Assembly (NCBI GenBank): GCA_026826555.1
Contig: JAKSZT010040190.1
Coordinates: forward strand, 902,596-966,595
Direction: 5' to 3'
From: Tolypeutes matacus
Lineage: Eukaryota > Chordata > Mammalia > Cingulata > Chlamyphoridae
Length of the DNA: 64,000 nt
Under the pieces are notes generated by a model. That model searched no databases. It was not told the DNA's origin and worked only from the letters and a program-made list of their open reading frames with translations. Numbering within the stretch: position 1 is the first letter of the stretch; each line of letters opens with the position of its first letter. Below, one piece after another: positions 34,621 through 48,699 of this stretch. A program made the position numbers and the translations under genes.

Positions 34621-35795
34621 TAAAGCGCCAGCTTCCAGTATGGGGTCGGGGCCCCTTCTCTGGCCCAGTCTCTTTTGGCATGAAAAAAAATTTTTTTTTT
34701 AGTACTACGAAAACTTTCAAAACACAGGAAACGAAGAGAATAGTAGAATGAACTCCCATATACTTTTTATTTCTATTTAACAGTTGTTAACCTCATGCAG
34801 TATTTGTCATATTTTTTCTTCACATATTTTAAAATACATTACAAACATCATGGTCTGTCAACCCTAAATAGTACCATGTACATCTCTAAAAAATAAGGAC
34901 ATTCCCACATAACCACAAAATCATTACCTTACCCAACTATATGTAGGCTCATTCCCCTAATATCTAACACATAGTTCATTTTCATATTTTCCCTAGTTGT
35001 CCCACAAATGCCTTCTGCAGTGGTCTGTGCTAAGATCCAAAAACCACTCATTGACTATGGCTATTTAGTATCTTTCATCCTAGAACAATGCTACTAACCC
35101 CCTCCCATCCCATTGCCTTGTTGAAGAGGAGACACCGTCCCATTTCTTTTATAGAGTATCCCCATTTCTGGGTTGTCTGTTTCCTTGTGGTATTTAGTAA
35201 GCCCTTCCTCTATTTCATCATCATTGTAGTCACTTACCCTTTAGGATTTATTTTACAACACAAGTAGTTTATGATTTTTATTATCTCTTTATTGTTGTTG
35301 CTAAATATATTGAAGCTAATAAAGAAAATGCCCATTTATAGTCCTGCCATGTTTTTAATTCACTGAAGATGAGGACACATTAGCAAACTCTGCATTTGTT
35401 TTAGTCATTCTTTCAATCATGTATGTGCTTTCTAAGCACTTAGAGTGAATATTTGTAAATTCCTTTTTGAATTTCAGATAATGTATAGAAACTAAATATT
35501 GAAGTTAGGATGAGTTCTCTTACTTCCTCCAGCAGCACACGTCCAAATTTATGACATCATATCTTTAGTAATGATTATGATTACTGTGTGATGGTTTGAT
35601 TATGATTACATGTGTGATGGTTTGAAGCTATATGTATCTCAGAAAAACATGTTCTTAAATCTAATCCATTCATGTGGATGTAAACCCACTGTAAGTAGGA
35701 TATTTTGATGAGGGTACTTCATGTGACCCACCTCATTCAGGATGGGACTTAATCTTATTACTGGAGTCCTTTATGAGTGGAATGAATGCAGAGAT

Positions 35796-35835
<40 letters not shown>

Positions 35836-36520
35836 ACAGAAGCAAGAAGCGTAAAGCACTGAAACCCAGAGGAGAAGGGAGGGACCTGCAGATACTGCCA
35901 TGTGCCTTGCCATATGGCAGTGGAGCCAAGGATCTCCAGCAGCCAGCCTTTGAAAAGAGAGTATTACCTTGATGATGCCTTGATTTGGATATTTTCTTGG
36001 CCTCAAACAGTAAGCTGATAAAGTCTCATTGTTTACGCAAACACATTTCATGGTGTCTGCTTTGAGCGGCCTAGGAAACTAAAACAAATTTTGGTACCAG
36101 ATGAGTGGAGTGCTGCTATTGCAAATACCAAAAATGTTAGAAACAAAGTAAAAAAAAAAAACAAAAATCAAGCAAACAAAACCACAAAAGGCTTTGTAAT
36201 TGGGTAATGGGTAGAGGCTAGAAGAATTGTGAGGTACTTGATAGAAAAGGCCTAGATTGCTTTGAAGAGACTCTTTAGATGCTAAAGGTACTTCTCATGT
36301 GGCCTTAGAAGAAAATTATGAATGTGTTATTGAAAACTGGAAGAAAGGCAATCCTTGTTTTAAAGTGGCAGAGCACTTGGCAAAATTGAGTTCTGATGTT
36401 GGGTGGAAGGGAGAATTTAAAAGCAATGAACTTGGATTTAGCCGAGATTTCCAAGCTAAGTATGGAAAGTGCAGCCGGGTTTCTCCTTATAATAAAATGT
36501 GAGAGAAAAGGCATAAGCTG

Positions 36521-36899
36521 GGAAACAGATGTGGCTCAAGCGATTGGGCTCCCATCTACTATATAGGAGATCACGGGTTCGATGGGCCTGAGTGGAGAGC
36601 TGGCCCACACAGTGTGTTGGCCCACATGGAGTGCTGGTCCGTGCAGGAGTGCTGGCCCGTGCAGAGAGCTGGCACAGCAAGATGAGGCAACAAAAAAAGA
36701 CACAGGAGAGACAAGAGATGCAGCAGACCACGGAGCTGAGGTGGCACAAGAGATTGAGCGCCTCTCCCACTACGGAAGGTCCCAGGATCAGTACCTGCTG
36801 CCACCTAAAGAGAAGACAGGCAGACACCAAAGAACACACAGAGAGCAGACAGTGATTGCAAAAAGGGCAGGGGTGGGGAATAGATTTTCTTTAAAAAAG
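36521..36899 (+). mobile_element. Dimeric tRNA-derived SINE, second copy
   Basis: The first head starts 'ggaaacagatgtggctcaag'. The second head lies at about 36731-36801 ('ggagctgaggtggcacaaga', 'ggatcagtacctg'). It has the same two-head plan as the copy at 17461, is more degraded, and sits inside the MaLR-type element. Confidence 0.8.
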
Positions 36900-36926
36900 C
36901 GAGAAGCTGAGAACTGAAATCATGGG

Positions 36927-36961
36927 CACGCGCGCGCGCGCACACACACACACACACACAG
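36927..36961. repeat. Alternating CG then CA dinucleotide tract
   Basis: About ten CG/GC steps run directly into about ten CA steps. Such alternating purine-pyrimidine sequence favours Z-DNA when supercoiled. Confidence 0.8.
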
Positions 36962-37181
36962 AAATTGATGGTTTGGAAAATTCTGAGCTTCTGGTAAGCA
37001 AGTCCCAGAGACTCTCCATGTGAGGGTTTAACTGAACATGAATCCAGTCTGCCATTTCAGTGGAAGTCAGGATTGGAAATGCAATTATCCAGAAAGGATT
37101 TGTGGAAAGTCCTGTCGTCTGATGGTTTGGACCCCTGTGTACCGCATACGAAAACCAAAAACTTTTTTGCAAGAGCTGTAT

Positions 37182-37784
37182 TGTAGCAGTTTGATATTGT
37201 ATGAATTCCAAAAATAGATATTGGATTATGTTTGTGAACTGGTCTGTTCCTCTGGGCATATTAGATTGTATTGAATTCAGAGGTTTCACTTTTACTTGAT
37301 TAAATTTTGATTAAGGATTTGATTGGGCCTCACCAGTAGGTTGTTGAGAAAATTACATGGCAGAGGAGTTAGTTGGAGTTTTTGGATGCTGGGACCCTGG
37401 GAAGTAAACACACGAGAGAAGGACACAGAGGAATAGAGGCAGAGGCCCCGGGAAGAAAGAAAGCCTGAGATTCTACAGCTGACCTTGTGGAGAGAACAAA
37501 GCAGCTGAGCTCAGAGAGAAACAAGCCCTGGGAGAAAGATAAGACTTAATCCCAGCCTACAGCTGATATTGGAAGAAGGTGGGACCACGGAGCCTTAAGA
37601 GGAAGAGGAAGGCTGAACATCGGCAGCCATCTTGCTCCAACACAAGGCAACAGACTTCGGTGAAGGAAGTAAGTTACGCTTTATGGCCTTGTGACTGTAA
37701 GCTTCTACCCCAAATAAATACCCTTTATAAAAGCCAACAGATTTCTGGTGGTTAGCATCAGCACCCCTTTGGCTGACTAATACA
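37182..37784 (-). mobile_element. Solo LTR, family A, copy 2 (reverse)
   Basis: It is bounded by TGTAGCAGTTTGATATT and GGCTGACTAATACA, the reverse of copy 1. The exact 5-bp duplication TGTAT (37177-37181 and 37785-37789) flanks it. It is nested in the MaLR-type element and is therefore younger. Confidence 0.88.
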
Positions 37785-39004
37785 TGTATGAATGGAACCA
37801 CTGCCAGCCTAGACTAAAAGGGACAGATTAAAGGAGAAACACTTCAAAGGCAGGACCATGGCAGCTGAGGTATGGATTAAAGACATCTGCTTGGGCCAAG
37901 ATTGCAGAGCCACCCATTTGGGAAAGAGTGAGTATGCCCTGGAGCTTGGAGAGGGCTGGCTTTCCTGCCAATTGTTCAGGAAGAGTGCTGTCATCCCATT
38001 GTTCTAAGAGGGTGGAGCCTTTGTCCCAGGGATTGTGGAGAGTCTGACCACTTCCCCAGTGATTGATGAGGTTGGTGCCTGTGCTCCACCATTTGAAGAG
38101 ACTCTGACCAGCATACTGATGCTTGAAGAGGGTGGAGCCTTCAGCCCAGTCTTTGGGGAGAGCATGGCTGCTGCACAAGACTTGCAAAGGGTGGGGCTGC
38201 TGCTCCATCAGGCCCAGAGGACAAAATACCATTCTGTAGATGACTCTCAGACCTTGAAGTCTAATGGAGTATGCCATGCAGGGTTTTGAAATCACTTGGG
38301 ACCCATAGCCCCTGTTTTCCTTCTAGTTTCTCCCTGTGGGAACAGGGAGTGTTTATCCTATGCCTATCCCTCCTTTGTATATTGGAAACAGATAACTTGT
38401 TCTCTAGGTTTCACAGGTCCACAGCCTGAGAGGAATTGTGCCCCAGGACAGACCCACCTATAACCAATTTTGATGAGACTTTGTACTTAGTATTGTTACT
38501 AAAATGACTTAAGGCTTTTGGGGATATTTTGATGGAATGAATGTATTTTGCATATTGTAAAAACATTTCTTTTTGGGGTCCAGAGGGTGGAGTATGGTGG
38601 TTTGAAGCTGTATGTACCTCATAAAAGCATGTTTTGAAATCCAATCCAGTCCTGTGGGTATTAACCCATTGTAAGTTGGATCTTTTGATAAGGCTATTTC
38701 AGTTAAGGTGTGACCTGCCTCATTCAGGATGAGACTTAATCCTATTACTGTAGTCCTTTATAAATGGAACAAATACAGAGAGAAAAAGCCATGGAAGCAA
38801 GAGGCTTAAAACCACAAAACCGGGAAGAGAAGGGAGATACCAGCAGAAGCTGCCATATGCCATGTGGCAGAGGAGCCAAGGAAGCATCACTGATGATGCC
38901 TTGATTTGGACATTTTCTTGGCCTCAAACTAAGTTAAATTCCCATTGTTTAAGCCCTATTTCATGATATCTGCTTTTAGCAGCCTAGGAGATTAAAACAA
39001 CATG

Positions 39005-40320
39005 TGATGAATTTTTACAAAGTAAATACATATATCAAGGCACCATCATGCAGATCAATCAAGAACATTCCCAGCACCCTAGTAGCCTCTCAGATGTCCT
39101 CTCCCCATCATAACCCCTAACCCAAATTCCGAGTAACCATTATTTCTCTCATTTTGATGACATTCTGAACTACATTTTTGTCAATGAGCTGTATGCTGAT
39201 ATTGCATGCTTCTTTGTAGGTAATCTGCCTCTTTTCCTCTGGTAGCTTTTAAGATTGTCTCTTTATCTTTAATAGTCTGCAGTTTCACTACATTATGTCT
39301 AGGTGTGCACTTCTGATCTGTCTTGCCTTCCCTTCTGGAAAATTCTTAGTTTTTTTCCTCATCAAATAATGTTTCTCAGCCATTCCCTTCATTTCATCTT
39401 CTGGATTTCCTATTACATTAATGTTGGATTCTTTTAATATAGGTCCTTTCTTCTCAACTGCTGTTTCACATTTTTCATCTCTGGCTGCATTTGGAGTAAA
39501 GTCTTTAGACTTGTCATAAAAATCATTAAGTTAGTCTTCAATTGTGTCCATTTTGTTGTTTATTCTTTAATGCATTTTAAATACCAAGGTTTTTTTTTTT
39601 TTTATTTCTAAAGTTTCTAGCATTCTTTTTTAACATCTACCTGTTAGTGTCTTTTTCCCTGTTTTGTTTTTATTATTTCTTATACATTTCAAAATCACTT
39701 ATTTTAAAGATTCTTTAAATTATAAAATAAATTTCATCTGGAATGAGTTTCTGTTCTGATTGTTGATTATTTTTCTTAGGGTTAGATTTCTTCATGTGTT
39801 TTGAAACTTAGTTTGTAGGCTTATTTTAAGTGGGAAGGTTTCTGTTTAGATTTCTGTTTTTCTTCTTTCTATGCTCACTATTCCCAGTTGAGTGGTTTTT
39901 CTCCACCAAGGCCTCTTTGCTATCAGTTTGTGTCTTAAACCAGTATTTTAGTGTTGCTGCCCTCCGGGGTTATTGGGGTGGAACAGACCCAGTCTAGAGC
40001 CAGCAATTGCTGGGTCCATTTTCTGGTACTGAGGCTGATCCTTCCCTTGCCTCCTAGGCCTTATCTTATGGGAAAGCCATAGCCCAAGTCAGTAGTCTAT
40101 GACTTTATTTTTCTGGCCTTTTTCATAAGTGTGGGTGTTAACTGCAGCTCCTGGTATGAAGCACTGAGCCTGAGACAGACCATCTTGAGCTTCTTTAATC
40201 CCCAGATGTTGAATTCTAGGCCTTCCTTGACTGCTTATTAGACCCATTAGCGCACAGCTTCAGCTCCACTAGCTGTGGGGCTCAAGTCAAACAAAACAAA
40301 ACAAAACAAAACCTATCTCT
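39005..40320. other. T-rich old L1-like stretch in ZSCAN31 intron 1
   Basis: Words such as 'ttaagattgtctctttatct' and 'tctcagccattcccttcatt' resemble antisense L1/HAL1 sequence. No gene is seen. Confidence 0.4.
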
Positions 40321-40524
40321 GGGGAGTGGATGTGGCTGAAGTGGTTGAGCACCTGCTTTCCACATGGGAGGTCCCAGGTTCAGTCCCCGATGCCTCCTAA
40401 ACAAAAAAAAAGCAACAAGCAAACAAACAAACAAACAAAAAAACAATTCATGGGAGACATTGTGGCTCAGTGTTTGAACACTGGCTTCCCACATACAAGG
40501 TCTGGAAAAAAAAAAAAAAAAAAA
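40321..40524 (+). mobile_element. Two adjacent tRNA-SINE heads
   Basis: A head at 40321-40401 ('gtggatgtggctgaagtgg', 'ggttcagtccccgatgcc') ends in an A/CAAA-rich tail. A second, partial head, 40450-40502, starts 'gggagacattgtggctcag' and ends in a poly-A run. They could be two insertions or a reduced dimer. Confidence 0.7.
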
Positions 40525-40725
40525 ACACAGAAAAACCCAAAACTATCTCCATGGTTTCTCAGTAGTATTAAGGTACAGAATCATATTCAGTATTCAAAGA
40601 ATATTTTTAACCTGTAACTCTAATCCCATGGGAAGCCTCATTTTTAAAATAATAGAATCTAATGCAAATCCACAGTTAGAAATTCTCAGACTTTGAGTCT
40701 TTCTGGGCTGAAGTGTCAACAAACC

Positions 40726-41233
40726 TGTATTAGTCAGCCAAAGGGGTGCTAATGTAAAATACCAAAAATGGGTTGGTTTTTATAAAGGGTATTTATTTGG
40801 GGCAGAAGTCCACAGATACTAGGCCATAAAGCATTAAGTTTCTTCTCTCACCACAGTCCATTGTCACGTGTTAGAGCAAGACAGCTGCTGGCGTTTGCCA
40901 GGGTTCAGACTTCTGGAGTTCCTCTCTTCCCGGGGCTGCACTTCTCTCCGGGCTTAGCTTCCATTTCCTCCACAAGGTCAGCTGCAGACGATCAGGCAAA
41001 GGGCTTGCTTCTCTTCTCCTGGGGCCTTCTTTCCAATATCAAAACTGCTTCTCAAAAGACCGCTTCAACTGTCCTTTGCCTTGCCTTTTATATTCAATTC
41101 CCCACCCACCAAGGGGTGGGGCTCAACGCCCTAATCCTAACCTAATCATGCCCAGATTAACAGATCAGTTTACAAGCATGATTCAATTATATTTTTGGAA
41201 TTCATAATTACATCAAATTCCCCAATGGTTACA
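40726..41233 (+). mobile_element. Solo LTR, family A, copy 3
   Basis: It runs from TGTATTAGTCAGCC to GGTTACA, with the exact 5-bp duplication AAACC (40721-40725 and 41234-41238). It is close in sequence to copy 4. Confidence 0.9.
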
Positions 41234-41859
41234 AAACCTAATACCCAGATGCTGTAGAAAGCACTAAAAAGAAACACAACTGGCTCTGAACACTCATTAA
41301 AAATTAGACCCACGATCTTGGTAACTCTCCACATTCTCAACACTGTAACAATTTTATGTAAATATTATATTAAAATCTGTCTCTCCCACCATAAATACCA
41401 AAAAGGTAAAAGCCATGTCTTCTTCCTATCACTGTTTTGCCTTATGCATTCCACACTATGCATGGCATCTGGTAGGCATGCAATATTTGAATGAATGGAA
41501 TAAATACATTTCCCCCCAATAAATTGTAACTGAACAACTTCTGAATGATGCTCTTAAACCTAAATGATGCTATTAACACAGAGCCAAAGACATATAAAAA
41601 CTCAGTCCTGCCACTATAGTAAACATTATACCAGTGTATAATTAAACCTCCCAACTAAAAACTGTGTAAAGTGCCACTGCCCACATAGTCTTTACCATTT
41701 CCTTCCTGAATCTTACTCGGTATTCCTTTAAAATATAGATCTAACCTATGGCCATGAAATAAAACTATTGATGCCTCTTAATTTTCATATAATAATGTTT
41801 AGCCTAGAGTTCAAGGCTGTTCTCTTGTCAGTGCAGTGCATCTTTCCAACCTCATCTCC

Positions 41860-42260
41860 CATTGTACATTTTTGCCCACACCTCACCCTCTACAATTCAG
41901 CCACCAGTACTCCCTGCCAGTCCTTAGAGCCATTGTGCTATGTATCCTTAACTACTTTTGCTCATGCTGTTTGCTTGTCCTATGATGTCAAATCTTCTCC
42001 CATCTCCCTTTCTCTGCCTGACAAATTCCTGTTCATTATTTTAGGGCCTAAAATTTAGGCCTAATTCAAAAGTGCTTGTCCCTAAGCCACAGTTTTTCAC
42101 TGCTCCACATCCAGTCAGAATTACTTTTCTCCCACTCTTTGCTCCCTGTATATTTGGTTGAAACCTCTATTATAGGCCTCATCTGATATTAGCTGATATT
42201 CTAGCTAATTTTATATATCCTGTTCTCCCCTTAAAGTTACCATATATTGATTATCTACCA
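41860..42260 (+). repeat. L2 fragment
   Basis: The order 'cctatgatgtcaaatcttct', 'cctgacaaattcctgttca' and a CT-rich body resembles the L2 3' half. A related short tail is seen around 41420-41490. Confidence 0.5.
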
Positions 42261-42437
42261 GGCCTTTAAATCACTATAATCATTTACTTATTTGTTCATT
42301 TATTTTCTTTGAGTAAGTACTTTATTTGAAATGGAACAAAAATCAGAAAAAGTATAGAAGAGTATTCAGTGAAATGTAAATTTCCCTTCCTCTCTTGTTT
42401 CCCATGTACTGAGTCCCCCTCCCAAAGGACTACTCCT

Positions 42438-42965
42438 CTGTATAAGTTGTCTGTTGTCATAATAACACTGTGTAACAAACAACCACAAAACACTAGTGGC
42501 ATTCAACAATAAACATTTGTTTAGCACATGAGTCTATGGGATACAGCTGATCTGGGATGGGCAGGGCTCACTTATACTCAGGAGGAGGGGAGAGAAGGGG
42601 AGTGCTCGTGGTGATCCGCTGTAGTTTGGCCAAACAACTCTGCAGATCTCAGCTGGGCTCACTTGTCTAGGGTTAGCTGGCTCTTAGCTGATCTAGGATG
42701 GTCATATCTGCTCCACCAGGGTGATTTGGCTCTGTTAACAGGTTTCTTGTCACTCAAAGGCCAGCCTGGACCTACTCTGCTCCTGGTAATTACAGAGGAC
42801 AAGAACAAACAAACCCAATCACACAAGTATCTTTCAAGCCTCTGCTTCAACACATATGCAAATATCACATTGGCCAAATCAAGTCACATGGTTGAGCCCA
42901 GAGTCACAGTGGGAGGGTACTACAAAGTATATAGCTACAGGGAGGGGTTTAGAATTGGAGCTATT
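42438..42965 (+). mobile_element. Old ERVL LTR (LTR16/LTR33-like)
   Basis: It shows 'ctgtgtaacaaacaaccaca', 'ctagtggcattcaacaata' and 'aagtcacatggttgagccca', the known order of these LTRs. I am not sure of the subfamily. Confidence 0.6.
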
Positions 42966-43054
42966 TATGTTATTAATGTTGAGAACAAGGTACTCTGCCT
43001 CACCCTTTTTCAGTTTTTAAACATGTATAAGTAAATACCTAAATATACTTTTTA

Positions 43055-43140
43055 AAAATTAATAGCTTTATTCATAATAGCCCCAAATGGAAACAACCCA
43101 AATGTCCATCCGAAGGTGAATGGATAAACAAATGTGGGGA
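43055..43140 (+). mobile_element. L1 ORF2 3' fragment
   Basis: The words 'ttcataatagccccaaatgg' and 'aaatgtccatccgaaggtga' are diagnostic of the C-terminal part of L1 ORF2. Confidence 0.75.
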
Positions 43141-43189
43141 TTATTCCTCCTCATAGCTTCCTTGTGCACACCAAAGCTGGAATCTGCTG

Positions 43190-44420
43190 ATTGCTTATGT
43201 GCAGTGATTCCAGACCTAGTGTTTCTCTTCAGTGGAGTTCACTCACATTGCTTAAGGATATGTTTTAAACAAGAACATTTCACCTAGATTACACTGATGG
43301 AGAATTTCTCTCCTGTGTGAGTTCTCTGGCTTGTTTAAAGGTTAGTACTGTGGCTGAAGACCATTCTGCATTTGATATATTTATACTGTGAGGCCTCTCA
43401 TGTCACATTAGGGCAGGTTTTTGACTAATGGCTTTCCCATACATATGCCATTCATATGGTTTCTCTCCAATGTAAATTTGCTCAGGTTGACTGAAGAATG
43501 AAGGGTAACTGAAGGCCCTTCTACACTGATTACAGACATAGGGTTTCTCTCCCATGTGAGTTATTTTTTTATAGGAATACAAATTAGCAATCTGGTTAAG
43601 TGTTTCACATGTTCACTAGATTTGTACTGTCTCCAGTGTGAGTATTGGTGTCTATAAGGGTCAATGTTCTCTTGGCATTCTTTCCCACATTTATTTTCTT
43701 TTTTTGTTTGTTTGTTTACTCTTTTCCCACATTTATTACATTTATTGGGTTTCTCTCCAGTGTGAATTTTCTCAAAGTGTCTAAGTTTAGAGTGAAAACT
43801 AAAGGCTTTCCCACATTGATAACATTCATATGATTTACCTACAATGTGAATTTGCTCAAATTGATTAAATGATGACCGTTCACTGAGGGCTTTTCCACAT
43901 TGATTGTGAAACAGGATCTCTTAAACATGTGAGTTAATTTATATTGGGTCAGTGGGGAACTCTGAGGAAACCTTCTGCAAAATCTTTACATTCAGACTGT
44001 TCCTCTCCAGTATGAAACCTCTGCAATGACAAGGTGGTGGATGTGTCCTTCTTGCAGATATTTTGCATGGATATCATTTCTTGTTTTTTAAAGCCTCTTT
44101 TTCCTGCCAAAGTCTTGCACTCCCACTTATATGACTTCCCCTCATATTGGAGCATAGGTTCCTGGAGCTCAAGTGAACTCTTGCCTTGGAAAAATCTTCT
44201 TCCTTGTGTCCACACTCATCTCCTTGCACCAACGGGGAAATCACATCTAATTTGTAGATTGATACCCTGAACATAGATTGTTAGTTCATTGCTGAGAGGA
44301 GTGCATGATCTGCAAGTCCAGAGCTAGAGAGTCCAGATGTCTGATGCTATCTCTTGAATCTGCCAAGCAGGGCCCACTCTTCCTGGGTGAAGTCTATTAC
44401 TACATCATCAAAGGTCACTG
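43190..44420 (-). pseudogene. KRAB zinc-finger pseudogene, probably a retrocopy
   Basis: On the minus strand a KRAB A-box remnant ('TFDDVVIDFTQEEWALL', about 44410-44360) is followed by a B-box-like remnant ('VSIYKLDVISPLVQGDE', about 44265-44215), then a linker and broken C2H2 fingers down to about 43260. One finger near 43830-43745 still reads [10 protein letters not shown] and ends in HTGEKP. A stop follows the A-box, frames change, and an A-rich piece interrupts a finger near 43690. In a normal gene these parts sit in separate exons. Here they lie within 1.2 kb without introns, which points to a processed copy, although I see no poly-A tail. The parent gene is not identified. It is embedded in ZSCAN31 intron 1. 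Confidence 0.82.
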
Positions 44421-44530
44421 ATAACAGAACCCAAAGAGGTGGAAAATCCAGGGACACTGGTCATTATTGAGTATGCTGTCACCACATTCCAGAGCTAAGT
44501 GTTCCTGTTCTAGCCATAAATAAATACTAC

Positions 44531-45036
44531 TGTATTAGTTAGCCAAAGGGGTGCTAATGTGAAATACCAAAAATGGGTTGGTCTTTTTAAAGGGTATTTA
44601 TTTGGGGTAGAAGTCCACAGATACCAGGCCATAAAACGTTAAGTTTCTTCTCTCACCACAGTCCATTGCCACGTGTTAGAGCAAGACAGCTGCCGGCTTT
44701 TGCCAGGGTTCAGGCTTCTGGGGTTCCTCTCTTCCCGGGGCTGCGTTTCTCTCTGGGCTTAGCTCCTGTTTCTTCTACAAGGTTAGCTGTAGACGATCAG
44801 GCGAACAGCTTGCTTCTCTTCTCCTGGGGCCTTCTTTCCAACATCAAAACTGCTTCTCAAAAGACTGCTTCAACTGTCCTTTGCCTTGCCTTTTATATTC
44901 AATTCCCCACCCACCCATGCCCTATTGACATGGCCCAGTCAACGCCCTAATCACGCCCACATTAACAGATCAGTTTACAAGCATGATCCAATTATATTTT
45001 TGGAATTCATAATTACATCAAATATCAACTGTAACA
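44531..45036 (+). mobile_element. Solo LTR, family A, copy 4
   Basis: It runs from TGTATTAGTTAGCC to CTGTAACA, with the exact 5-bp duplication ACTAC (44526-44530 and 45037-45041). It is similar to copy 3 over nearly the whole length, in the same orientation. Confidence 0.9.
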
Positions 45037-45044
45037 ACTACTAT

Positions 45045-45777
45045 CATCAGAGAATTATGTAGAGGGTGACTGAAAAGGTGTTAATTGATAAACTGGCAAA
45101 TATCCCTCTCCTCCAAATTAGCGTAGAGACTAATTTGATGCTGGTTCTCATAACTTGGCAAAAAGAGCTATGGAGGGTGGAGGGGTGGGGACTGGCCTCA
45201 CATGGGGATATAGAAAGGGTTATCCAGTCTGCTAGATCAGGCCTACCCTTCCTCCTGGGAGCCCACAGCGCTGAATTAGAGGTTAGGGTTCTTTATTGAC
45301 AGGTCTGATTTTGTTTTTCATCCTTTAAAATATTTTTTCTTGTATGTTTTTTATTAATTTTTTATGAGAGAAATTTTAGGTTAACACAAATATCACACAC
45401 AAAATAAATAAAATACAGCATTCCCATATACCATATTATTAACACCTTGCATTAGTGTAGTACATTTGTTAGAATTCATGAAAACATTTTAATCATACTA
45501 TTAACTATAGTGCATCATTTATAATAGAGTTCACTGTGTTGTACAGTCCTATTTTTTTTTAAATTTTTATTCTAGTAACATATATGACCTAAATTTTCCT
45601 TTTAACCACATTCACATATATAATTCAGTGCTGTTAATTACATTCACAATGTGCTTTATCTACCTTTTTTAAAAAAACATAAATGATAGCATGCTATTCA
45701 TTGTTCCCATATTTTGCTTTAAAAACTCCACTAGTTTTTTTATTTATTCCTGTTAATACACTATTTCTTATCATCAG
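45045..45777. other. AT-rich intron end before the ZSCAN31 SCAN exon
   Basis: About 45300-45760 resembles antisense 3' sequence of an L1. No exon is seen apart from the acceptor at 45777. Confidence 0.4.
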
Positions 45778-45875
45778 GTGTATCCTCCTGAAGAAGATTA
45801 AATCAGGGAATCTTAAATCTTAGTTGCCCCTTCACCCCAAGCTCAAGTGATCCTCCTGAGTTATTTAATCTCAAA

Positions 45876-48449
<2,574 letters not shown>

Positions 48450-48686
48450 TTCTATGGACCCCTGGGATTCTGACTGGGGGTTATCTTGGAAAGTAAGATT
48501 TTCAAGTGTCTTATTCTGCTCTTATCAAATTAATTTTACTTTGGAATGAGTAGCTTATCTACAAAGCAGGTGCTAGTGTCTCCTGAGAGTATGACTGTGG
48601 TGTGAATGTTGCTGAGTAACTTGGCATTCTCTATCCCATGGTTCTTTTCCAGTGATTCCCCTTAAAGGGACCAAACCCCACCTGGA

Positions 48687-48692
48687 AATAAA
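48687..48692 (+). terminator. ZSCAN31: Candidate ZSCAN31 poly(A) signal
   Basis: AATAAA lies 238 bp after the stop. Another AATAAA follows at about 49669. Which one is used cannot be told from sequence. Confidence 0.4.
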
Positions 48693-48699
48693 TGCTATG

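Larger units (their letters stand above)
35613..38999 (+). mobile_element. Complete MaLR-type (ERVL class) element
   Basis: The 5' LTR is 35613-36086, starting TGTGATGGTTTGAAGC and ending CTAGGAAACTAAAACA. It contains a (GA)n tract at about 35800-35832. The internal part begins 'aattttggtaccag'. The 3' LTR is about 38593-38999. The exact duplication ACATG (35608-35612 and 39000-39004) shows that these are the two ends of one insertion. Inside it lie a dimeric SINE (36521-36899) and an antisense solo LTR (37182-37784). No open frame of note remains. It lies in ZSCAN31 intron 1. Confidence 0.88.

Noticed and set aside
40726..45036. A single provirus bounded by two family A LTRs
   Set aside because: The two LTRs have different 5-bp duplications (AAACC and ACTAC), and the DNA between them is L2, old LTR and pseudogene, not retroviral.
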